In this document: positions 51,218 through 62,400 of the stretch, piece after piece
Layout: every line of letters starts with the position of its first letter
Position numbering within the stretch: the first letter of the stretch is position 1
Position numbers and translations under genes: made by a program
The notes under the pieces: generated by a model
What the model saw: the letters and a program-made list of their open reading frames with translations, nothing else
Told to the model about the DNA's origin: nothing
Database searches by the model: none
Assembly (NCBI GenBank): GCA_010202265.1
Contig: CP047918.1
Span: 310,001 to 374,000, forward strand
Reading direction: 5' to 3'
From: Candidatus Saccharibacteria bacterium oral taxon 955
Lineage (GTDB): Bacteria; Patescibacteriota; Saccharimonadia; Saccharimonadales; Saccharimonadaceae
Length of the DNA stretch: 64,000 bases

Positions 51218-52053
51218 TTACATGGTTTGCTGCTACTGGCCCTCATATATCTGTCAAGGCTGATGAGATATTTTCAGTGGCGGGTGTTTCGATCACTAAC
51301 TCACACTTATTGGGCATTCTTGGGCTAATAGTGTTGGTTTGGGCGCTAATTGCGACCAAGCGTGCCGCCATGGGGCGAACGCGGCACAATTTTATAACAA
51401 GGCTATTTCTCTGGGCGTTTGAGGGGCTGTACGCAACTGTTGGACAGGTGATTCCAGACGCAAAGTGGGCACGACGTGTAGCTCCGCTATCGATAACGAT
51501 CTTTTTCTTTGTGGTGGCGCAGTATTGGATGGGATTGCTGCCATTTGTTGGTCCGATTACGGTTGGCGAGCATCATACACCGCTATTTCGTGGTGGTGTT
51601 GCGGATTTGAATATGACCTTTGCTCTTGCAGGGGTGACGATCGTCGCAGCTCAGATTTACGCATTTAAGTACCTAGGTTTTCGCGGTAATATGGGGCGAT
51701 ATTTTATCAGTCCACTCAAAAATCCAATCATGTCGTTTATCGGAATTCTCGAGCTTATAGCGGAGTTCTCACGCTTATTGGGGTTGAGTTTTCGTCTGTT
51801 TGGAAATGTTTTGGCGGGAGAAGTGCTTCTTATTATGATCGCTTATCTCACGCAATATATTTCACCAGTTGCTCTTCAGCCGTTCTATATATTTGAGCTG
51901 TTTATCGGTGGTATCCAAGCTTACATATTCTTTATGCTTTCGACAGTGTTTATTTCACTGGGACTACAGCATCATGGCGATGATGAGGAAAAATCTACGC
52001 ATTCAGGTTCGCATTCGAGCAGTCGTAAAATCCAGACGGCTGTACACGAATGA
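51214..52053 (+). CDS. atpB: ATP synthase F0 subunit a
   Basis: Proton channel stator subunit, 279 residues with about six helices. The essential Arg is in LGLSFRLFGNVLAGE, and the C-terminal helix has the conserved Gln of the GGIQAYIF segment. The C-terminal tail is His/Ser-rich (HHGDDEEKSTHSGSHSS), an uncommon extension. Overlaps the preceding gene (ATGA). Confidence 0.95.
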   Translation: MITWFAATGPHISVKADEIFSVAGVSITNSHLLGILGLIVLVWALIATKRAAMGRTRHNFITRLFLWAFEGLYATVGQVIPDAKWARRVAPLSITIFFFVVAQYWMGLLPFVGPITVGEHHTPLFRGGVADLNMTFALAGVTIVAAQIYAFKYLGFRGNMGRYFISPLKNPIMSFIGILELIAEFSRLLGLSFRLFGNVLAGEVLLIMIAYLTQYISPVALQPFYIFELFIGGIQAYIFFMLSTVFISLGLQHHGDDEEKSTHSGSHSSSRKIQTAVHE

Positions 52054-52100
52054 GTATTAAATAATGGTTAAACAATAATTTAAGGAGAATTAACAATATT

Positions 52101-52313
52101 ATGGAAAGCCTCGCATTTACTCTTGCCTACGCTCTACCGGCAACATTTGCTGCTATCGGTGCTGGTCTAGTCGGTGCGGCTGCTATGAACGCGGCTGGTC
52201 GTAACCCAGAAAAAGTCAACGATCTACGTACGATGATGATTCTTGGTATTTCGTTTATCGACGCGCTTGCGATTATTGGTTTTATCGTCGCTATCGTCGG
52301 TAAGGTAATGTAG
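52101..52313 (+). CDS. atpE: ATP synthase F0 subunit c
   Basis: 70 residues, two-helix hairpin; the polar loop is GRNPEKVNDLR. The ion-binding carboxylate is Asp in ISFIDALAII, followed by Ala rather than Ser/Thr, so protons rather than sodium are expected. AAGGAGA Shine-Dalgarno upstream; 47-base gap after atpB. Confidence 0.95.
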   Translation: MESLAFTLAYALPATFAAIGAGLVGAAAMNAAGRNPEKVNDLRTMMILGISFIDALAIIGFIVAIVGKVM

Positions 52314-52335
52314 ATAGCAAGACGAAGGAATACGC

Positions 52336-52878
52336 GTGTTTTCATTTATTAACACTTTTGCAACGGCAGAGACGGCTGGAAAAGCTGATCTGTTTGCGTC
52401 GATTGGTGTCGACTGGAAGTTGTTGGTGCTGCAGACAATTGCATTTTTGATCCTTCTTTGGTTTCTCAAGAAGTATGTCTATCCACCACTGGTTACGATG
52501 CTTGATAAGCGTGAGCAAGAGGTTGTAGCAGCTGCAGAGGCGACGCGTGAAGCTCAGGCCCGAGCGGATGCTAGTCAAGATGAAACTAAGAAACTGCTAG
52601 ATGAGGCGCGGTCTGAAGCTAAAGAGATAGTTTCGACTGCCAAGGGAGAGGCTGACGCGCTGGTAGCAAGTGCCGAGGCCAAGAGCAAGGCGCAGGCTGA
52701 ACGAGTGGTTGCGGCCGCGCAAAGTGAAATTGCCAAGGAGGTTATTGCCGCTAAAAAAGCTCTGCACAACGAGACTGTCGAACTAGTAGCCCGTGCAACT
52801 GAAAAAGTCGTTGGCAAGACGGTTGACGCAAAGCTTGATAATGTAGTAATTGAAGAGTCTCTCAAGGAGTCTCGGTAG
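52336..52878 (+). CDS. atpF: ATP synthase F0 subunit b
   Basis: 180 residues: one N-terminal helix (about 29-47) and a long Ala/Glu/Lys-rich coiled coil, the peripheral stalk. GTG start at 52336 with GAAGGA 6 bases upstream. It begins 22 bases after atpE. Confidence 0.93.
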   Translation: MFSFINTFATAETAGKADLFASIGVDWKLLVLQTIAFLILLWFLKKYVYPPLVTMLDKREQEVVAAAEATREAQARADASQDETKKLLDEARSEAKEIVSTAKGEADALVASAEAKSKAQAERVVAAAQSEIAKEVIAAKKALHNETVELVARATEKVVGKTVDAKLDNVVIEESLKESR

Positions 52879-52880
52879 CA

Positions 52881-53264
52881 ATGACACAAAAGATCTCTAG
52901 ACGAAAACTGGCGAGCTATGTTGTCGACAGGTTTGAATCGGGGGCACCGCTTGCTACCTTGCTTAAGGAGGTTGCAGCCTATCTTGTCGACTCAAAGCGC
53001 ACTAGAGAGGCGGACTTGCTAGTTCGTACGATCGAAGACGTATTTGCCGAGCGTGGGCTAGTAGTGGCGCGTGTTACGACCGCTCACCCGCTAACCGATG
53101 TACTTCGTCGAGAGATTAGCAAGCTTGTTGGTGGCGATAAAGTTCACCTTGATGAGATTGTCGATAGCACTGTGATCGGTGGCGTACGGATTGACACGCC
53201 AGGCGAATCACTTGACGCAACTATAAAACGTAAACTTCTGGCGCTTCGCCAGGCTAAGATGTAA
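52881..53264 (+). CDS. atpH: ATP synthase F1 subunit delta, short form
   Basis: 127 residues against about 175-180 usually. The C-terminal part is typical (VVARVTTAHPL, STVIGGVRIDTPGESLD, KRKLLAL); the N-terminal six-helix domain that binds the top of F1 is cut down. It starts 2 bases after atpF and ends 9 bases before atpA, so the shortening is not an obvious annotation error. Confidence 0.88.
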   Translation: MTQKISRRKLASYVVDRFESGAPLATLLKEVAAYLVDSKRTREADLLVRTIEDVFAERGLVVARVTTAHPLTDVLRREISKLVGGDKVHLDEIVDSTVIGGVRIDTPGESLDATIKRKLLALRQAKM

Positions 53265-53273
53265 GAAAGGCTC

Positions 53274-54812
53274 ATGATGGCTGATATAGCAGTTACAGAA
53301 TTATCAAAAGGCCTGCGCGATGCAATCGCTAACCTAGATACGAGCGGTAAGCTTGAGTCGGTTGGTGTCGTTACCCGCGTGGGCGACGGCGTGGCATGGA
53401 TTCACGGCCTGTCGAGCGCTGGGTATAGCGAAGTACTCGAAATTGAAACGAAAACTGGTATGGTTGAGGCATTTGCCCTCAATCTCATGGAAGATGAAAT
53501 TGGTGCTGTCTTGCTCGGTAGCGATCAGGGTGTGGCAGCTGGTGACAAGGTGAAGCTCAAGGGCGAAGTCCTATCTGTTCCTGTTGGCCCAGAGCTACTT
53601 GGTCGCGTGGTTAACCCGCTTGGTGAGGTGCTTGATGGCGGTCCAGCGATTACAGCCAAGCAACGTGGTGCGGTAGAGCGTGAGGCGGTCGGCGTGATGG
53701 GTCGTAAGCACGTCCATGAACCGCTCATGACAGGTATCATGGCGATAGACGCGATGTTCCCGATAGGTCGTGGACAGAGAGAGCTTATTATCGGTGATCG
53801 TCAGACGGGCAAGACTGCTATTGCCATCGATACGATGATCAACCAGGCGCGTCAAAAAACTGGTGTCGTGAATGTTTATGTTGCGATTGGACAGAAGCTC
53901 TCGAAGGTCGCCCGACTGGTTGAGACGCTGAAGCGTGAGGGTGTGATGGACCAGACGATTATCGTTGCAACTGGCCCAAGTGATCCAGCTTCCCTACTCT
54001 ATTTGGCTCCATACGCTGGTACGGCGATGGGTGAATATTTTCGGGATAACGGTGAACATGCTTTGATGATTTATGATGACTTGACGAAGCACGCGGTTGC
54101 CTATCGTCAGATGTCGCTTCTTCTCCGCCGTCCGCCAGGACGCGAGGCCTTTCCTGGAGATGTTTTCTATCTACATTCTCGCTTGCTTGAGCGATCAAGT
54201 AAGCTGTCTGACGACCTCGGCGCTGGTAGCTTGACGGCTCTACCAATTATCGAGACGCAGGCTGGTGACATATCGGCGTATATTCCTACTAACGTTATCT
54301 CGATCACCGATGGACAGATATTTATGGAGACAGACCTGTTCTACCAGGGTATTCGTCCTGCGATTAGTGCTGGTTTATCGGTTTCTCGCGTTGGCGGTGA
54401 TGCTCAGACAAAGACGGTTAAATCTGTCTCTGGTAACCTCAAGCTAGGCCTGAGTCAGTTCCGTGAGCTAGCAAGTTTTGCGCAGTTTGGTAGTGATCTT
54501 GATGAGGCGACGAAAGCTCAGATTGAAAGAGGTCAGCGCCTAACGGAACTTCTAAAGCAGCCACAGTATCAACCAATGAGCGTCTGGGAGCAGGCGTCTA
54601 GCGTGTTTACGGTGAGCGAGGGGCTGTTTGATAAAGTACCCGCCTCAAAGATTAGGGAAGCTCAGCGTGCCATGTTGACCCGCCTGTGGACAGATCACAA
54701 AAAAGACATGCAAGAACTCAACAAGGGGCTTGAAAAGCTTGAGGTTGAGAGCGATGCCGGTAAGCTGATCACAAAAGTTGCTAAGTCGGTTGCGAAAGGA
54801 TTTGAAGGCTGA
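53274..54812 (+). CDS. atpA: ATP synthase F1 subunit alpha
   Basis: 512 residues, full length. P-loop [22 protein letters not shown] and [15 protein letters not shown] of the family. Non-catalytic nucleotide-binding subunit of the hexamer. Shine-Dalgarno GAAAGG before the ATG-ATG start (53274 or 53277). Stop overlaps the atpG start. Confidence 0.97.
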   Translation: MMADIAVTELSKGLRDAIANLDTSGKLESVGVVTRVGDGVAWIHGLSSAGYSEVLEIETKTGMVEAFALNLMEDEIGAVLLGSDQGVAAGDKVKLKGEVLSVPVGPELLGRVVNPLGEVLDGGPAITAKQRGAVEREAVGVMGRKHVHEPLMTGIMAIDAMFPIGRGQRELIIGDRQTGKTAIAIDTMINQARQKTGVVNVYVAIGQKLSKVARLVETLKREGVMDQTIIVATGPSDPASLLYLAPYAGTAMGEYFRDNGEHALMIYDDLTKHAVAYRQMSLLLRRPPGREAFPGDVFYLHSRLLERSSKLSDDLGAGSLTALPIIETQAGDISAYIPTNVISITDGQIFMETDLFYQGIRPAISAGLSVSRVGGDAQTKTVKSVSGNLKLGLSQFRELASFAQFGSDLDEATKAQIERGQRLTELLKQPQYQPMSVWEQASSVFTVSEGLFDKVPASKIREAQRAMLTRLWTDHKKDMQELNKGLEKLEVESDAGKLITKVAKSVAKGFEG

Positions 54813-55690
54813 TGGCCTCTACCCAGCAATTAAAATCGCGTATTCGCTCGGTAAAAAACACCAAGCAAATTACAAAGGCCATGCAAATGGTGGCGGCGAG
54901 CAAAATGCGTCGAGCACAAGATGCAACCAAAGCATCAAAGCCTTATACATCGAGTGCCGATGATCTTTTGGCGTATCTTTCCAGCCAGGGTGTGACTGAT
55001 AATCATCCGTTATTTCGTAAGCGTGCGATAAAAAGCCGCCTTATCATTGTGATTGCTGCCGATAAAGGTTTGGCTGGTGCCTATAACTCTAGTGTACTCA
55101 AGAAGTACGTTGAGCTACTGAAGCGTGATGACGATAGAGGTATAAACAATCTAACGATTACTGTCGGTCGCAAGGCATCGCAGTTTGCTTCGCGCCTAAA
55201 GGACACAGAGATTATCGGTAACTATGATGATCTGCCAGATAAACCTGAAGGCGTGACGTTTCACACTATCCTCAATACGGCGTGTGATATGTATCGCAAC
55301 AAAGAAGTTGATGCCGTGACGGTCGTCTACACAAATTTCGTAACTAGCATCACTCAGGAAGCGTCGCGGATGCGCCTGCTTCCAGCTGGTACACCAGTCG
55401 ATAGTGATCCAGCCAAGATTCCTGATAACATTCAGGACGCTCGCTACGAGCCGAGTCCTGCCGAGGTGCTAGATGCAGTAGCTTATCGATTGGTGGGTGC
55501 TGAGCTGTATCAGGCATTTCTCGATGCTCGGGCAAGTGAGCACAGTATGCGTATGATGGCGATGAAAAATGCGACCGATAACGCCAGCGATCTTGTTGAT
55601 GACCTTACGCTCGCCATGAACAAGGCTCGTCAGGGGGCAATTACCCAAGAGTTAGCGGAAATATCAGGTGGCGTGGAGGCGATGGGCTAA
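54812..55690 (+). CDS. atpG: ATP synthase F1 subunit gamma
   Basis: 292 residues: N-terminal RIRSVKNTKQITKAMQMVAA and C-terminal MRMMAMKNATDNA coiled-coil helices that form the rotor shaft. Overlaps atpA by one base (TGATGG). Confidence 0.96.
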   Translation: MASTQQLKSRIRSVKNTKQITKAMQMVAASKMRRAQDATKASKPYTSSADDLLAYLSSQGVTDNHPLFRKRAIKSRLIIVIAADKGLAGAYNSSVLKKYVELLKRDDDRGINNLTITVGRKASQFASRLKDTEIIGNYDDLPDKPEGVTFHTILNTACDMYRNKEVDAVTVVYTNFVTSITQEASRMRLLPAGTPVDSDPAKIPDNIQDARYEPSPAEVLDAVAYRLVGAELYQAFLDARASEHSMRMMAMKNATDNASDLVDDLTLAMNKARQGAITQELAEISGGVEAMG

Positions 55691-55693
55691 TGA

Positions 55694-56158
55694 ATGTTTA
55701 TGGAGGACCAAGTGAATAATGCAACCTTATTTGTCAGTACAGTTGTTGTAAGAGACGGTAAAATATTGGTAGTCAAGGAGGGTAAGAATAACTATGGACA
55801 GCTGGGTACATGGAATCTTCCAGCTGGACACGTTGAACCTAACGAGAATCTGGTTGACGCAGCGGTGCGTGAAGTAAAAGAAGAGTCTGGTTATACGGTT
55901 GCAATCGATGGCGTTTTATCACTGGAACTAAAGAATACAAACGCGAGCATGTCGCTGATAGTGTTCTTTTTGGGGCATGTTGTTGATGAATCTCCGGCTG
56001 GACATGAAAAAGGAATTCAACAGGTTGAGTTTGTGACGCTAGAGGCTCTAGAGGAGCTGAAGTTGCGCTTTCCTGATGATATTATGGAATCGGCTCGTCG
56101 TGCGATGTCTGGAAAAAGCTATTCTCTGGATATAATTACGGACCATCAGAGACGATAG
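55694..56158 (+). CDS. Nudix hydrolase inserted in the ATP synthase operon
   Basis: About 150 residues with an intact Nudix box (GHVEPNENLVDAAVREV then KEESGY: Gly45, Glu51, Arg59, Glu60, Glu63, Glu64). The family hydrolyses nucleoside diphosphates linked to another group. It lies between atpG and atpD, where no gene is usual, with spacing that keeps the operon intact. Three in-frame starts (55694, 55700, GTG 55712); the last has GGAGG 5 bases upstream. It may clean up a nucleotide or ADP-related metabolite in step with ATP synthase; that link is inference. Confidence 0.88.
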   Translation: MFMEDQVNNATLFVSTVVVRDGKILVVKEGKNNYGQLGTWNLPAGHVEPNENLVDAAVREVKEESGYTVAIDGVLSLELKNTNASMSLIVFFLGHVVDESPAGHEKGIQQVEFVTLEALEELKLRFPDDIMESARRAMSGKSYSLDIITDHQRR

Positions 56159-56205
56159 ATACGGTACTGCGATGAGATTAGTAGAAAGGAACTGCGGAGG
56201 AGTAA

Positions 56206-57585
<1,380 letters not shown>

Positions 57586-57588
57586 TCG

Positions 57589-58017
57589 ATGAATTTCCAG
57601 TTGGTGACGCTAGCGGGGGTAAAGGTCGATGAGTCAGTGTACGAGGTGATCATACCTACAGTTGATGGTGAGATATCGGTGTTCCCCAGTCACGAGCCTC
57701 TAGTAACGGTCGCAAAATCTGGGGTGATAGCGGTTCGTCGCGATAAACAGCATGACAATGACCGGATGGACTATTTCGCTATCTCGGGTGGCGTGGTTGA
57801 GATTAGTGCAGATCGAGTTCGCATTTTGGTTGATGAGGCGGAACACGGTGAAGATATCGTAGAAGCTGAAAGCCAGGCGGCTCTTGAGCGTGCGATCAAA
57901 TTGCGTGATGAGGCCAAGACGCAGGTCGAGCTCGAAAAAGCTCACCAGCTGGTTGACCGTCATGCAGTGCGCCTCAAGGTTGCAGACTTGCATCGCAGGC
58001 GTCGTCCACGCGCATAG
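57589..58017 (+). CDS. atpC: ATP synthase F1 subunit epsilon
   Basis: 142 residues: N-terminal beta-sandwich (VIIPTVDGEISVFPSHEP, FAISGGVVEI) and C-terminal helical hairpin ending in a very basic tail (HRRRRPRA). Starts 3 bases after atpD; last gene of the operon. Confidence 0.95.
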   Translation: MNFQLVTLAGVKVDESVYEVIIPTVDGEISVFPSHEPLVTVAKSGVIAVRRDKQHDNDRMDYFAISGGVVEISADRVRILVDEAEHGEDIVEAESQAALERAIKLRDEAKTQVELEKAHQLVDRHAVRLKVADLHRRRRPRA

Positions 58018-58032
58018 CGTCTATATTAGGAA

Positions 58033-58068
58033 CGAAAAAGATATGGTCATGTGGCCATGTCTTTTTCG
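58033..58068. terminator. Bidirectional terminator at end of atp operon
   Basis: 16-bp stem with wobble pairs (58033-58048 with 58053-58068), 4-base loop, ending in CTTTTTCG on + and with A-tract opposite. It serves atpC and the convergent dus gene. Confidence 0.8.
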
Positions 58069-58085
58069 TAGTTGAGGTCATAGGT

Positions 58086-59048
58086 TTACCCGAATTGCTT
58101 TAAGATTGATCTTACTTCGTCGGTTGAGCTGGTGTGCATGAGCTTGTCGCGGAGGTCGCTTGCGCCTTCAAAATCCCTGATATATATTTTGAAAAATTGC
58201 TTGAGCGTTTCAAACGGTCGCCCCATTAGTGACTGATAATGATCGTATTGATCCAGGTGATATTGGAGCAATTTGATAAGCTTAGCTTTTCGGTCAGAAC
58301 GCTCTTCTGTCTTTAGGCCGTCTTTGAAACAGAAGGGGTTTTGGAATACACCGCGACCAATCATGACGCCATCAATAGAGTGTTCTTTGAACAGCTTCAT
58401 GCCTTGTCCACGATCGAGGATGTCTCCGTTGATGATGAGCAGGGTGTCTGGGGCAATCTCATCACGTAAGGCTTTGATCTCTGGTATTAGCTCAAAATGA
58501 GCACTTACTTTACTCATCTCTTTTTTGGTGCGTAGATGAATTGTCAGGGCAGCGATATTTTGCTCCAGGAGAAATTTCAGCCAGCTCCTCCATTCATCAA
58601 CATAAGTATAGCCAAGTCTGGTTTTGACGCTTACGGGTAGGCCAGATGTTTTTGCGGCGGAAATTATAGCCGAGGCTCGGTCGGGGTTACGAATCATGTC
58701 AGCACCTCCACCACCCTTGATTGCCGATTGGTCAGGACAGCCCATGTTGATGTCGATGCCATCATAATTGAGCTTGGCAACATGTTGGCTCATAGCCTTC
58801 ATCGCCTCTGGGTCGCTACCCCATAGCTGAGCGACGATTGGGCTTTCGTCATCGGTCTTGACGAGACGCCCGCCAATTGCCCTGTCGCCGGCGCGAAACC
58901 AGCCAGTTGCGTTGGTAAACTCGCTGAAGTAAACGTCGGGTCTGCCGGCGTGTGTCACTACGTGCCGAAATACAACATCTGTCACCGCCTCCATGGGGGC
59001 GAGAACAAAAAATGGTTTGGGTAGTTTGTTCCAGAATGATTTCATCAT
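58086..59048 (-). CDS. dus: tRNA-dihydrouridine synthase
   Basis: FMN-dependent reduction of uridines in tRNA. 320 residues, TIM barrel: VLAPMEAVTDVVFR at the N-terminus, catalytic Cys104 in DINMGCPDQSAIKGGGG, and INGDILDRGQ and GVMIGRGVFQNP phosphate-binding loops, then the helical tRNA-binding domain. DusA/B/C subtype not assigned. A GATAAT box ends 5 to 8 bases before the tandem ATGs (59048, 59045): leaderless. Confidence 0.92.
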   Translation of the reverse strand: MMKSFWNKLPKPFFVLAPMEAVTDVVFRHVVTHAGRPDVYFSEFTNATGWFRAGDRAIGGRLVKTDDESPIVAQLWGSDPEAMKAMSQHVAKLNYDGIDINMGCPDQSAIKGGGGADMIRNPDRASAIISAAKTSGLPVSVKTRLGYTYVDEWRSWLKFLLEQNIAALTIHLRTKKEMSKVSAHFELIPEIKALRDEIAPDTLLIINGDILDRGQGMKLFKEHSIDGVMIGRGVFQNPFCFKDGLKTEERSDRKAKLIKLLQYHLDQYDHYQSLMGRPFETLKQFFKIYIRDFEGASDLRDKLMHTSSTDEVRSILKQFG

Positions 59049-59074
59049 TATCCATTATCTCACAAAAGATAAAA

Positions 59075-59109
59075 CCCCTCAGGCTCATAATAATTACAAG
59101 CCTGAGGGG
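59075..59109 (-). terminator. Intrinsic terminator of the structured transcript
   Basis: cccctcaggct (59075-59085) with agcctgagggg (59099-59109), 11 bp perfect, 13-base loop; the minus strand continues TTTTATCTTTTG. Confidence 0.85.
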
Positions 59110-59196
59110 GTGTAGAGTGGGGGCCGGTATTGCACCTGGCTCTCCGGTCTTGCGGACCGGCGACTTCTTTCATCCAACCCCACAGGTAGACGACTC

Positions 59197-59310
59197 TTAC
59201 GTCCTAGCCCAACCACTTCTGGTTGGGGGTTGTTTGCACTTGCTGCATTTATTTCCTGTGTTGTCGCAAGCGCTGCACCCGCCTCCGTCGCAGCGCTTGC
59301 ACTTTTCCAT
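59197..59310 (-). CDS. Cys-rich zinc-ribbon-like microprotein (37 residues)
   Basis: ATG 59310 opens a 37-residue frame reading MEKCKRCDGGGCSACDNTG then NKCSKCKQPP. Three CxxC pairs plus glycines resemble half of a DnaJ-type zinc ribbon (CxxCxGxG). No Shine-Dalgarno is present. The frame lies inside the structured transcript, and one hairpin is formed by the codons of the first and second CxxC. It could be a real metal-binding peptide or a chance product of RNA structure. Confidence 0.4.
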   Translation of the reverse strand: MEKCKRCDGGGCSACDNTGNKCSKCKQPPTRSGWART

Positions 59311-59405
59311 TGGGTATCTATGGTCACACTTTACAGTGGGCAATGCTCGCCCTTTCTCTTGTCGCCCTCTAAGGCTAGCCGGGGTTGGCCTGTAGCCATG
59401 ATATA

Positions 59406-62400
59406 CTACTTTGAGTATTTGTCAATAAGATAATCCTCAAAGGCAAGCACACCTCGATAGTTTTGCTCAAATTCCTTGACATCTGGTAGTTCAAGTGTCG
59501 TTATACAGTGCCAGACTGCGTTGATAAGCTTTTTGAATCGAACCAGGTCATCTTGAGAGAATTGCTCTTCTAGTGCGTATACTTCTCCGTTACTGTCGGG
59601 TTCGACAAACTGGAGAACTCCCCTTTTAAACTGGTACTTGGCGTAGTCACGCGAATGATTACAGAGTAGTTGATAGAACATCAGCTGTTGTCTATATTTG
59701 TGGAGTTTAATTTTTTCGGCATCGGTTTTGCCTTTCCAGCTGTAGCTGGGCTTGCCCGTTTTGTAGTCGGTGACGGTAATGTGATTGTCGACTATCTCGA
59801 CTAAGTCAAGCGATCCGGTGAGGGTTGCGCCGTCTATGACGACGCCTTGATTGGCGAAGCTAAGCTCAGTTTTTTGGTTAGCTGAAAAAGTATCGTACTG
59901 TGCTCCTAGGAAGCGAGTCAGATTATCTACGCCTCGTTTTGAAAAGAGCGCAAAATCATTATCATCGAGCCGTTGTTCGCGGAGTATATTGGTGAAATCG
60001 TCTAGAACGTCTTTGACCGGGCGTCGCTCCCCGTGTGCTACCAGGTAATTGTGGGCACGCTGTAACGTAGTGTGAATCGCTGTACCGTAGCCGGCGTGAG
60101 GACTCTTGGCCTGAGGAAACTTTAGTAGGTTGTTGGTGAGAAAAGTAGCTGGCCCACCGTGAGTGATATCTATGAAGTTGTTTAGATGAGTACTCGAAAG
60201 TTTATATCGTTCTAGCACGGGCGTGAGCAGTTGCTTCATACTGGCAGTTGGCTGGTCTGTTAGACGCTCGTGCCAAGAGAGTTCGGCTTGTGCTGTTAGT
60301 GTGTCGAGAGAGTGGTGTGATTCTGGTGTGGTTTGTGAAATTGTAGTTCCAGTCAAGAACCCAGCGATTAGTGTGTCTTTGCCGGTGTCATTGACAGATG
60401 AGAACGTGAGATGGAGCTGTCGTTTTGCGCGTGTCATCGCGACATAGTAGAGCCTCAGTCTCTCATCGTAGGTGTCGGCGTTTGGCATGATTGGCAGGTT
60501 CTCTGGGTATGATATCAAGCGCGATCGACTACGGACACGCTCACCCCAGACCGAATCAATTGAATTAACGACGTATACTGTATCAAACTCTAGTCCTTTT
60601 GATTTATGCGCAGTCATGAGATTGATTGCACCGTCAAGCTCGGTACTCCGGTTTCGTACACTGGCTATCGTCGCGCCTAGCTGCCTATATGTTTCGATAA
60701 ACTCAATAAAATTATTTAGGCGCAAGGTGGAGTCCGGTCGATACTCGCGTAGTTTTGTCCTGATTGTTCGTAGGGCCTCCAGCGTAGTGAGGTAGGCTTC
60801 AGGGTTGGTTTCTCTTGTGTTGTCGCCGAAATAGTGATTGTAGTATGGCGAAATAAAAACAGGGTTTTGATCATTTTTTTCAGCCGGTATGCCAATTAGC
60901 CTGTCGATCGCCTCCTCGAGTGGTTTGTGTACAATATCGCGCGCACTCTCAACCAGCCAATCAGCAAGAGGCTTGAACTCGGTCGAACCCATCATTGCCT
61001 CTAGCCACGAGTGGTTGTTGCGGTGTGCGGCGAGACTCAGTCGCCAGATTGACTCTGCACTATGCTTGTACATCGGGTGGGCCAGTAGTTCAGGTAAGCG
61101 ACTATTAGCCCTAGAGTGTTGACCTGCCGCGATATCGATGACTATATTGGCGAGAAGCTCTAGCGTTGTGATGCACTCTAGGTCTAGGACGTTATCGCGT
61201 CGTTCGTAGTTAACAGAGATTTTTTTGCTTGCTAGATAGGGCAATAATTCTATGAGCTCTTGGTGACGACGCGCGAGGACTGCGATAGATTCTGGTTTTG
61301 TGCCAGAAGCGATGTCCCTCGCGATTGCGTCTGCGACCCATGCGTATTCATCGCTATGTGTCTCCAGGTGGTTTATATTGACAGTTGGCGCCGCGGTAGC
61401 GTGAGCGATAAGTTTTTTTGAAATCTCCATGGAGTTTTCGAGTCGTCCGTCTGCTTGAATAATTACCTCTCTGGCATGATCAAGGATGGCTTGACATGAG
61501 CGATAGTTGTGGATCAGAGAGACTGTTTTGTATGTCGGATATTCCTGACGAAAACGGTGAATATTGCCGACATCAGCACCCTGGAAGCTGTAGATTGCCT
61601 GATCGTCGTCGCCGACAACCATAATATTTGGCGCGTCACCCAGTGTTGTGTCGGTGAGGTTAAACAGGATACGCATCTGAGCCAGGTTGGTATCCTGGAA
61701 CTCGTCAACCATGATGTATTGGTATTTTTCTTGGAGATTAAATCGAAGGTCGGGGTATGTCTCCATCGCTTGGATTGCGTTGAGAATCATGTCGTCATAG
61801 TCATAGAGTTTTGCCTGCTCCATTTTCGCGACGTAGCAGTCGTAAACATGAGCTAGCGAGAGAAGTTTCGCGTGGCGTTTGCGATCTTTGAAGATAAAAT
61901 CACCTTGAATATTTTTCTCCATCCAGCGATTACGCCAAGCAGTAATTGGAGTGGTTTTGCCTGTCTCGATCGCTTCGCTTAGTGCGTGTGCTAGGCTGAG
62001 GGATAAGTTATTGTTTAGCGGTAAGATGGCTGGCGGGAGTGTTTGAGGTGAAAACGTGGCGATTTTTTCGGCGATTGGGCTGAGTGCTTTTAGCATGTTG
62101 ATATTAATTTTTTGAGAAAATATCGCCTGTAGTTCTGGCTCTATGCTGTCTAGCGCAGTTTCGTTGGCAGTGACGACCGTGCGCAGTTCTTCGCTAGACA
62201 AGCCAGCTTGCTTGAGTTCACTAATCGCTGTCATTGCATCGCGTAGATAAGTGTATTCGCCTGCCATTTTGCTGGCGAGCGGATTGGCGTGATCTAATTC
62301 GTCAAAGATACTTTTTAGTATCTCGTAACTAGATAGCTCATCGGCGGGACGAAACTGCGCACCACGGAAAAAGTAGCTGTTGTGCTGGTTAGTAATCTCT

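Larger units (their letters stand above)
59071..59391 (-). ncRNA. Candidate structured transcript of about 320 nt
   Basis: Minus-strand promoter TTGACA (59420-59425) with TATCAT (59398-59403), 16-base spacer, and an 11-bp terminator (59075-59109). Between them are several perfect hairpins: an 11-bp stem around gcaagcgctgc, cccaacca/tggttggg with a 4-base loop, and ccggtc/gaccgg with a 5-base loop, the last enclosed by gtgggg/ccccac. It matches no RNA I recognise; RNase P, tmRNA and SRP signatures are absent. It also contains a 37-residue Cys-rich frame. Confidence 0.45.

Noticed and set aside
59100..59330. RNase P RNA, tmRNA, SRP RNA or a tRNA in the structured region
   Set aside because: The diagnostic conserved segments of each (for example GGAAAGTCC, the tRNA T-loop TTCGA with CCA end) are missing.
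58952..59395. 147-codon + strand frame across the dus start and the structured region
   Set aside because: It is antisense to dus and to the structured transcript, and its composition reflects hairpin arms rather than protein.
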